From Verrucomicrobiota bacterium (GTDB taxonomy: Bacteria > Verrucomicrobiota > Verrucomicrobiia > Limisphaerales > JAEYXS01), in the NCBI GenBank assembly GCA_021156225.1, contig JAJNBN010000258.1:1-5800 (forward strand): DNA of 5,800 nt, read 5' to 3'. Both the position numbers and the translations under genes were made by a program. Below, in pieces: positions 1 to 4,356 of the stretch. Position 1 is the first letter of the stretch. Every line of letters begins with the position of its first letter. Below the pieces are notes generated by a model that saw only the letters and a list, made by a program, of their open reading frames with translations, had not been told where the DNA came from and did not search any database.

Positions 1-2019
1 ATCCAGCTTGTTCGTATCGTTCGGCTTCCAGGTGCGTTGATACGTATCGCTGTTCAAGATCTCGCGATGCAGCCACTTCATGTCGTAGCCCTTGGCGGCA
101 AACTCCATCGCCAGATAATCCATCAATTCCTTGTTCACCGGCGGGTTCGCGAGGTTCATGTCATCGGCCGGCTCCACGATGCCTCGTCCGAAATAATTCG
201 CCCACACGCGATTCACGAAAGCGCGCGCGAAATAGGCATTCTCTGGATCACGCATCCATTCCATCAGGGGCGCGCGCGGATCGGGATAATCGCTCAGGGA
301 CACCTCATCGCCACCGAGGATCTTCGGTGTGGCCACGCGGCTGTTGTAGGCGGGATTCTTCGCTTTGAGCTTGGCGATCTCCTTATCGGACAGCTTGCGC
401 GTCGCGCTTTGTTTCACGAAAAGTTCCTGCCACGGGGCCGGCTCACCAGCCTTCACCAGCTTCTCGAAGGCCGCTTCCATCAACTTCTTCTGTTGGCGTT
501 TATCGCCTTCACCCACGCTTGCGCGCATTTGTGCCGCCATCGTGGTCGCATTGACCTCTTCCTTGATGTTGGTATTGCGGGAGTAGTTGATCGGTTCAAA
601 AAACGCCTGGAACTGCATGAAGTCCGTCTTCGTCCATTGATCAAACGGATGCTTGTGGCACTCCGCGCACTCGATGCGCACACCCAAGAAGCTATGCGCG
701 AAGGCCAGCGCCTTCTCCTGCGGCTTACGGACATTCTGCCGCAACCAGAAGAACGGCATGTTCGGACGGTCCGCGATGTCCGCAGGATTCTCTTTCTTGA
801 AATAGGATGACATCTCCCGCGCGTATTCCTCGTAAGATTGGCCCTCTTTCGTCCGGCCCGTAGCGAGCACGATGCCCGCGACCAGTTTGTCATACGGTTC
901 ATTCCTCGCCACGCGCGATTCGATCCAGTCATACCAGAGGCGGGACAGTTCAGCGCTGTATTCCTTCTCACCCGCGCCGCGCAATTGCGCCGCATTATTT
1001 CCCGTCCAGTCGTTCATCTGCGTCGCCCACCACGCGGCATAAGCGGGACGGTCCAGCAACTCATCGATCTTCTTAGCACGTTTGTCCGGAGATTTGTCCG
1101 CGAGGAATTCACGCACTTCGGCAGGTGTGGGCAAGGTTCCCGAGACATCCAGGCTCACCCGGCGCAGGAATTCCGTATCACCCGCCACATCGGAAGGCAC
1201 GATGCCCACCTTGCGTAGTTTGGCCACCACCAGTTCATCCACCTTCGTGCGTGTGGCCACCTTGGGATACTTCGGCCCCACCTTGTCGCTCACGGGCAGC
1301 ATCACCGGAATGGGCAGCACGCCGTTGTCGTAAAACGCCACGATGTGCGTATCGCCCGGACCCGTGCTCTTCACTTCGCCCGTATCCGAGACATTCGAGA
1401 CCGTGTCATCATTCGTGCGGAAACGCGTGATCTGCGTCACATCCTCCACCGTGCCGTCTTTCCAATGCGCCAGCACCTTGAGCTGCACTGCTTCACCGGT
1501 TTTCTTGAAAACGATTTCCTGCGGCTGGATCTCCAAGCGGTCGAACTCACCCGTCTCCGCCACATCGATCTTCGCGCCTTCGCTGATCCACTTCAGCAAC
1601 ACGTTATATTCCCAAGAACCTTTCTTGATGCGTTCCTTGCCCTTGTGTTTCTCCTCATTCGTCGCCTTCAAGAGCAGCAGGCTCTGCGCGGCATTCCCCT
1701 TCTCGATCCGCACCCCATCTTCCTTATCCGCCGTGATCTCGGTGTGATCCTTCTCAAAATCATAACCGAAGAGCGAAAGCTGGAATCCGCCCTGACCGGC
1801 GAAGGATCCGTGACACTCCCGCCCACTGCACCCCGCCCGGCTCATCAAAGGAACCACATGCCGCCGAAAGCTCGGTGCCTCCGACTTTTCGATATTGGCC
1901 CAGCGTTCACTGGCGGTCGGCTGTTTGGCCGCTGGAGCTGCCCCGAGCGGAGCGATGAGAGAAAACGTGGCGAGCGTGGTCAAAACCCACGACCAAAGTT
2001 TGTTGGCAGTACTCGTCAT
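1..2019 (-). CDS. Exported DUF1549/DUF1553 cytochrome-c-like protein with Ig-like domain (C-terminus cut by window edge)
   Basis: The start at 2019 gives 673 residues before the left edge, without a stop. Residues 1-32 form a signal peptide: Lys7, a hydrophobic stretch with WVLTTLATFSLIAPLG, then an Ala-rich cleavage region. Next comes a cytochrome-like module with a CX4CH motif (Cys64, Cys69, His70) in the context AGCSGRECHG and a possible distal ligand at His125. Residues about 160-245 resemble a bacterial Ig-like group 2 domain. DUF1549 begins near 260 and ends around a second haem-type motif, CAECH (Cys451, Cys454, His455), followed by KHPFDQW. DUF1553 starts near 579 (PDPRAPLMEW, then FVNRVWANYFGRG). 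The family is expanded in Planctomycetes and Verrucomicrobia, is usually paired with a DUF1501 gene, and is thought to be periplasmic; its reaction is not established. Haem attachment is inferred from the motifs. No Shine-Dalgarno sequence is visible. The frame is open for 288 more bases upstream, but 2019 is preferred because only that start places the signal peptide at the N-terminus. Confidence 0.93.
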   Translation of the reverse strand, partial: MTSTANKLWSWVLTTLATFSLIAPLGAAPAAKQPTASERWANIEKSEAPSFRRHVVPLMSRAGCSGRECHGSFAGQGGFQLSLFGYDFEKDHTEITADKEDGVRIEKGNAAQSLLLLKATNEEKHKGKERIKKGSWEYNVLLKWISEGAKIDVAETGEFDRLEIQPQEIVFKKTGEAVQLKVLAHWKDGTVEDVTQITRFRTNDDTVSNVSDTGEVKSTGPGDTHIVAFYDNGVLPIPVMLPVSDKVGPKYPKVATRTKVDELVVAKLRKVGIVPSDVAGDTEFLRRVSLDVSGTLPTPAEVREFLADKSPDKRAKKIDELLDRPAYAAWWATQMNDWTGNNAAQLRGAGEKEYSAELSRLWYDWIESRVARNEPYDKLVAGIVLATGRTKEGQSYEEYAREMSSYFKKENPADIADRPNMPFFWLRQNVRKPQEKALAFAHSFLGVRIECAECHKHPFDQWTKTDFMQFQAFFEPINYSRNTNIKEEVNATTMAAQMRASVGEGDKRQQKKLMEAAFEKLVKAGEPAPWQELFVKQSATRKLSDKEIAKLKAKNPAYNSRVATPKILGGDEVSLSDYPDPRAPLMEWMRDPENAYFARAFVNRVWANYFGRGIVEPADDMNLANPPVNKELMDYLAMEFAAKGYDMKWLHREILNSDTYQRTWKPNDTNKLD

Positions 2020-2177
2020 AAGTCTATTTCTAGCCGCTTCCCATACCGCAAAGCGGGCGATTAACGTTATAACCTGCGTCGGTTTGAGTTGGCTGAGCCC
2101 TAAATGACACGGCAACCGCCCCAAACACGCAAGGGATATCTTCCTCTCTAGACGCACCACCCTCCGCGTAAGGTTAC

Positions 2178-2193
2178 GGAAAAATATTTTTCC
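2178..2193. repeat. Perfect 16-bp AT-rich palindrome
   Basis: The sequence GGAAAAATATTTTTCC equals its own reverse complement over all 16 bases. It lies 159 bases before the start codon of the exported DUF1549/DUF1553 gene, in the gap that should carry its promoter. A dimeric-repressor operator is one reading. A chance palindrome in AT-rich DNA is another. No known regulator site is recognised. Confidence 0.5.
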
Positions 2194-2237
2194 TGTCGCC
2201 CTTCCTCCGCCAGCCCTCGTCTCCCTTACCCACTCAA

Positions 2238-2249
2238 TTTTCATGAAAA
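2238..2249. repeat. Perfect 12-bp palindrome TTTTCATGAAAA
   Basis: This is a perfect 12-base palindrome in the same AT-rich gap. Its central CATG contains, on the minus strand, an ATG at 2244 that is in frame with the gene annotated from 2019. It lies just downstream, in the direction of transcription, of the long hairpin at 2260-2292. Its function is unknown; it could be a regulatory site or chance. Confidence 0.4.
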
Positions 2250-2259
2250 CATCATAACC

Positions 2260-2292
2260 GAGGGGGTAGGACAACGGCTGTCCTACCCTCTC
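2260..2292. repeat. Strong hairpin element, 14-bp stem with ACGGC loop
   Basis: The arms GGGTAGGACA (2264-2273) and TGTCCTACCC (2279-2288) pair perfectly around the 5-base loop ACGGC. Pairing extends outward to 2260/2292 with a single G-T pair, giving a 14-bp stem. On the plus strand it is followed by CTTTTCTG, a weak T-run. No plus-strand gene ends here, so a terminator role is doubtful. On the minus strand, the direction of all the genes, no T-run follows. A dispersed palindromic element of REP type fits better. Confidence 0.7.
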
Positions 2293-2456
2293 CTTTTCTG
2301 AAAATTTCTAAATTTACATAACAGCCTCACCATAAACTACTTAGAAAAATGCAAGCTGGCCGAAGTAAATAATTCTTTCGGAAAACACCGACTCACCCCA
2401 CATCCAGAAAATTGATTAAATCAACTTTGAGCACTATCGAATCGCGCCTTCCAAAC

Positions 2457-2493
2457 GGTAGCCGTCCCGCATGCGGGATGAGACGGCGCTACC
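2457..2493. repeat. Compound inverted repeat around a 14-bp palindrome
   Basis: The outer arms GGTAGCCGTC (2457-2466) and GACGGCGCTACC (2482-2493) are complementary except for a 2-base bulge. The perfect palindrome TCCCGCATGCGGGA lies inside at 2465-2478, sharing two bases with the left arm. The result is a bulged stem-loop or cruciform-like structure. It starts its own hairpin 6 bases from the next element at 2500-2521, so the two look like a tandem pair downstream of the HAD gene. No T-run follows on the minus strand. The ACGGC and CTAC words also occur in the element at 2260-2292, suggesting a related family. Confidence 0.65.
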
Positions 2494-2499
2494 TCAATT

Positions 2500-2521
2500 G
2501 GAGCACCGAGCTCCAGCTCGG
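2500..2521. repeat. Short hairpin element, GGAGC flank and TCCA loop
   Basis: After GGAGC (2500-2504) and one base, CCGAGC (2506-2511) pairs with GCTCGG (2516-2521) around the loop TCCA. The alternative fold GGAGC/GCTCC (2500-2504 with 2510-2514) is also perfect. It begins 19 bases beyond the HAD stop codon in the direction of transcription, so it could protect or end that transcript. No U-tract follows, however. Its flank and loop match the element at 3178-3202. Confidence 0.65.
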
Positions 2522-2540
2522 CGAGCCCTCTTTTTCTTCC

Positions 2541-3167
2541 CTATTTCGCGCCTTTAGCGGGCAAAATTCCCTGCCCCTCCACCACTCGCCTCGTCTCCCC
2601 CGGTTCCTTGTGAAACACCGTATGCCACCCACGTGCCGCACCCGCCTCCACATTCTCCTTCCGGTCATCGATGTAGAGTATGTCTGAACCACGCTTGCCC
2701 GACATCGCTTCCACCGCCTCGTAAATCGCCGTCATCGGTTTCATCGCCTTCACCTCATGGGAGAAAACGTAGCCGGTGAAGTTCGCAAAGAACGGAAACT
2801 TCCGCCGCACATGCCCGACCGCCAGTTCGTTCGTATTGGAAAAGATGAACGTCGGCACCCCGCGCTGATGCAATCGCGCATGCAATTCCACCATCTCGGG
2901 AATCTCCGTAAAGATATCCGCAAACGCCCCCCGAAACTCCTCCAGACTTCCCATGTAACCTGTCTTCTCCCCAAATTCCGCGAACAACTCCGGCGTCGAA
3001 ATCAAACCCGTCTCATACCGATGCAACAACGGCGATTGATCAATGACCTGCTTGAGTTCCGTTCCCTTGATCCGGCACAACGGCTCCAACTGCCGCGTCA
3101 TGATCCCATAATCAAAATCCAGCAGCACCTTCCCCAGATCAAAAACAACAACCGATGGTTTACTCAT
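2541..3167 (-). CDS. HAD-superfamily (subfamily IA, YihX-like) phosphatase
   Basis: The product is a predicted cytoplasmic phosphohydrolase of 208 residues, a normal length for this family. Motif I is VVVFDLGKVLLDFD with the nucleophile Asp10; the DLG-V form, with Gly where many HAD enzymes have the second Asp, is typical of the sugar-phosphate phosphatase YihX. Residues about 17-95 are the helical cap. Motif II is IFSNTNE with Ser110, motif III is Lys143 in KAMKP, and motif IV is the acidic pair Asp167-Asp168 in ILYIDDRKENVEAG. All catalytic elements are present, so it should be active; the substrate is not determined, and a sugar phosphate such as glucose-1-phosphate is only a family-based guess. 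ATG at 3167 was chosen because motif I then starts near residue 6. The frame is open further upstream to 3353, but that stretch encodes only intergenic repeats. No Shine-Dalgarno sequence is visible. The gene lies 197 bases after recR and may be expressed separately from it. Confidence 0.92.
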   Translation of the reverse strand: MSKPSVVVFDLGKVLLDFDYGIMTRQLEPLCRIKGTELKQVIDQSPLLHRYETGLISTPELFAEFGEKTGYMGSLEEFRGAFADIFTEIPEMVELHARLHQRGVPTFIFSNTNELAVGHVRRKFPFFANFTGYVFSHEVKAMKPMTAIYEAVEAMSGKRGSDILYIDDRKENVEAGAARGWHTVFHKEPGETRRVVEGQGILPAKGAK

Positions 3168-3177
3168 GCTATTCTTT

Positions 3178-3211
3178 GGAGCGCGGGTTGTCCTCAACCC
3201 GCAGCAACTCC
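3178..3211. repeat. Palindromic element with 8-bp stem directly upstream of the HAD start
   Basis: GGAGC (3178-3182) is followed by GCGGGTTG (3183-3190), the loop TCCT (3191-3194) and CAACCCGC (3195-3202), a perfect 8-bp stem. CTCC at 3208-3211 could pair with the outer GGAG. On the minus strand the element ends 10 bases before the HAD start codon, so the structure would sit in the position usually held by a ribosome binding site. It looks like a dispersed palindromic repeat and shares flank and loop with 2500-2521. Confidence 0.7.
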
Positions 3212-3270
3212 CAAATTCAAAATAAGTTCCCGAATTTCCTGGAGCATCACCTCGCTCGCAGTTTCCATCT

Positions 3271-3295
3271 CCTTCGCCCCTCGGAGGGGAGAAGG
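3271..3295. repeat. Inverted repeat CCTTC...GAAGG with C4/G4 core
   Basis: CCTTC (3271-3275) pairs with GAAGG (3291-3295) and CCCCT (3277-3281) with AGGGG (3285-3289), separated by one G-A mismatch and closed by a CGG loop. On the minus strand it is preceded by CACCCCTCATCCCGG. From memory, the combination of CCCCTCATCC with a CTTCTCCC hairpin resembles widespread intergenic repeats in several bacterial phyla; I cannot confirm that here. Confidence 0.6.
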
Positions 3296-3343
3296 CCGGG
3301 ATGAGGGGTGCCCCAGGTTCGATGTTTCCCCAATCATTGGCCC

Positions 3344-3358
3344 GCCGGTGCAACCGGC
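3344..3358 (-). repeat. Small hairpin just after the recR stop
   Basis: GCCGGT (3344-3349) and ACCGGC (3353-3358) pair perfectly around a 3-base loop. In the transcribed direction the hairpin begins 6 bases after the recR stop codon. It could stabilise the 3' end of the recR message. No run of T follows, so a Rho-independent terminator is not supported. Confidence 0.45.
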
Positions 3359-3364
3359 TTTCCC

Positions 3365-3964
3365 CTAAACCTCTCTCCGCCCCTCCATCGCTCGCGACAA
3401 CGTCAGTTCATCCGCAAATTCCAACCCGCTCCCCACCGGCAACCCCTGTGCCAGCCGCGACACCTTCACACCCTTCGCCGCGAGCCGCTTGGAGAGATAG
3501 TTGCCCGTCGCGTCCCCTTCCACATCCGTGCCCAGCGCGAGGATGACTTCCTTGATCGCCTCCGCCCCCGCTCGTTCTTCCAATTCCGCGATGCGCAAAT
3601 CCTCCGGCCCCACGCCATTCAACGGTGAGATACGCCCGCCCAACACATGATACTTGCCTTTGAAGACACCCGACTTCTCGAACGGCAAGATATCCACCGC
3701 ACGTTCCACCACGCACAGAATCGAACCATCGCGCCGATCATCGGAACAGATGTTGCACGGCTGTTCTTCCGTCAACGCGCCGCATACCTTGCAGCTCTGC
3801 ACCCGTTCCCGTGCCTGCACCAGTGCCTGCGCGAGCCGCTTCACGCCATCCACCTCCGCTTGCACCAAATGCAACGCCAGCCGCTCCGCTGAGCGCGGGC
3901 CGATGCCCGGCAGCTTGCTCAGCGACGCGATCAGATCGTTCAGTGGTGGCGGTAAAGAAGCCAT
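3365..3964 (-). CDS. recR: Recombination mediator protein RecR
   Basis: RecR works with RecO and RecF in the cytoplasm to load RecA onto SSB-coated single-stranded gaps. The 199-residue length matches the family. An N-terminal helix-hairpin-helix covers about residues 7-35 with the KLPGIGPRSAERLA motif. A zinc finger follows with Cys58, Cys61, Cys70 and Cys73 (CKVCG...CNIC). The Toprim domain runs from about 81 to 175, with LCVVE at 83-87, YHVLGGRISPLNGVGPEDLR, and the segment VEGDAT at 148-153. The C-terminal family signature is GLPVGSGLEFADELTLSRAMEGRRE. Where many RecR proteins read TNPTVEGEAT, this one reads LGTDVEGDAT, a modest variation. The ATG at 3964 gives the usual N-terminus; no Shine-Dalgarno sequence is seen. 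The gene follows ybaB by 60 bases, a gap occupied by a hairpin with a T-rich tail that may reduce read-through. Confidence 0.98.
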   Translation of the reverse strand: MASLPPPLNDLIASLSKLPGIGPRSAERLALHLVQAEVDGVKRLAQALVQARERVQSCKVCGALTEEQPCNICSDDRRDGSILCVVERAVDILPFEKSGVFKGKYHVLGGRISPLNGVGPEDLRIAELEERAGAEAIKEVILALGTDVEGDATGNYLSKRLAAKGVKVSRLAQGLPVGSGLEFADELTLSRAMEGRREV

Positions 3965-3967
3965 GGT

Positions 3968-4004
3968 AAGAAAAGGAGCCAGCGAACAGGTGTCCGCTGG
4001 CTCC
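3968..4004 (-). terminator. Terminator-like hairpin between ybaB and recR
   Basis: On the minus strand, GGAGCCAGCG and CGCTGGCTCC form a perfect 10-bp GC-rich stem (4004-3995 with 3984-3975) around a 10-base loop. The stem is followed at once by TTTTCTT (3974-3968), as in an intrinsic terminator. It begins 20 bases after the ybaB stop and its T-tract ends 3 bases before the recR start codon. The T-run is broken by a C and the loop is long, so termination may be partial, acting as an attenuator within the cluster. RNA processing or control of recR translation are alternatives. Confidence 0.55.
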
Positions 4005-4024
4005 CAAAAATTAAGACGCGGACT

Positions 4025-4336
4025 CTAGAACATGCCCGGCATGTTCAGCCCCTGCGTGATCTTGCCCATCTCGGCGTTGGAAATCTCTTTCGCCTGGTTC
4101 AGCGCATTGTTCGTCGCCGTCAGCACGAGGTCTTCCAGCAATTGCGCATCAGCCGGATTGCACGCCTGCGGATCGATCTTGATCGCTGCCAACGTGCCAT
4201 CGCAACGCGCGGTCACCTTCACCGCACCGCCACCGCTGGAGGCCTCGACCGTTTTCGCGGCGAGAGCGGCTTGCGTTTGTTCCATCTGCTGCTGCATGCG
4301 CGCAGCCTGTTTCATGAGTTTGCCAATGCTCGACAT
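4025..4336 (-). CDS. ybaB: YbaB/EbfC family nucleoid-associated DNA-binding protein
   Basis: This 103-residue protein matches the small YbaB/EbfC family (about 100-110 residues), which forms dimers that bind DNA as nucleoid-associated factors. An N-terminal amphipathic helix of about residues 4-30 carries the family pattern GKLMKQAARMQQQM. A glycine-containing turn (SSGGGAVKV, 33-41) leads into a beta strand pair with the typical DG near 46-47 and AAIKIDP at 50-56. A C-terminal helix covers LLEDLVLTATNNALNQAKE, ending in a Met/Gly-rich tail. It sits 20 bases after the dnaX stop and before recR, the conserved dnaX-ybaB-recR order, which supports the name. The upstream 20 bases contain no Shine-Dalgarno sequence. 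Its role relative to DnaX and RecR is not settled in the family. Confidence 0.97.
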   Translation of the reverse strand: MSSIGKLMKQAARMQQQMEQTQAALAAKTVEASSGGGAVKVTARCDGTLAAIKIDPQACNPADAQLLEDLVLTATNNALNQAKEISNAEMGKITQGLNMPGMF

Positions 4337-4356
4337 AGTAAAATAGGGTTAAGTGA

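Larger units (their letters stand above)
2020..2540. other. Non-coding gap between the HAD gene and the DUF1549/DUF1553 gene
   Basis: I find no convincing gene in these roughly 520 bases on either strand. The stretch from about 2170 to 2450 is visibly AT-richer than the flanking genes. It contains three hairpin elements (2500-2521, 2457-2493, 2260-2292) and two perfect AT-rich palindromes (2178-2193, 2238-2249). The promoter of the leftward gene starting at 2019 must lie here or further upstream, but no well-spaced -35/-10 pair stands out. The minus-strand frame continuous with the gene at 2019 stays open to base 2307, which leaves an N-terminal extension formally possible. Confidence 0.75.
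3168..3364. other. Repeat-filled intergenic gap between recR and the HAD gene
   Basis: Almost half of these 197 bases falls in or near inverted repeats. They are the hairpins at 3178-3202, 3271-3295 and 3344-3358, plus shorter symmetrical words CCAATCATTGG (3330-3340) and GGGGTGCCCC (3305-3314). No clear promoter or Shine-Dalgarno sequence is visible. A 24-codon open frame lies at 3194-3268 on the minus strand but is not annotated as a gene. Confidence 0.7.

Noticed and set aside
480..995. A 171-residue minus-strand open frame.
   Set aside because: It is out of frame with the DUF1549/DUF1553 gene and covers its conserved CAECH region; the Arg/Ser-rich product is a shadow.
37..2064. Several plus-strand open frames of 100-257 residues opposite the exported protein.
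   Set aside because: They lie wholly or mostly antisense to a gene with clear signal peptide, haem motifs and DUF1549/DUF1553 signatures. They are rich in Arg and His as expected from antisense GC-rich codons, and show no recognisable domain.
2062..2073. TATAAC at about 2066-2071 (minus strand) as a -10 box for the gene starting at 2019, with overlapping palindromes TAACGTTA and GTTATAAC.
   Set aside because: No -35-like hexamer lies 16-18 bases upstream, so a promoter call is not supported.
2260..2300. Plus-strand intrinsic terminator formed by the long hairpin and CTTTTCTG.
   Set aside because: There is no plus-strand gene to terminate, and on the minus strand no T-run follows. Annotated as a repeat instead.
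3168..3353. N-terminal extension of the HAD protein to an ATG at 3353.
   Set aside because: The 62 extra residues are encoded by palindromic repeats, and HAD motif I normally sits within the first ten or so residues, as it does with the start at 3167.
2020..3364. CRISPR array or tandem direct repeats.
   Set aside because: The elements are inverted repeats with differing sequences and irregular spacing, without constant-length spacers.
2757..3368. A 203-residue plus-strand open frame over the HAD gene.
   Set aside because: It is antisense to intact HAD motifs I-IV and continues into intergenic repeats, and it shows no domain.
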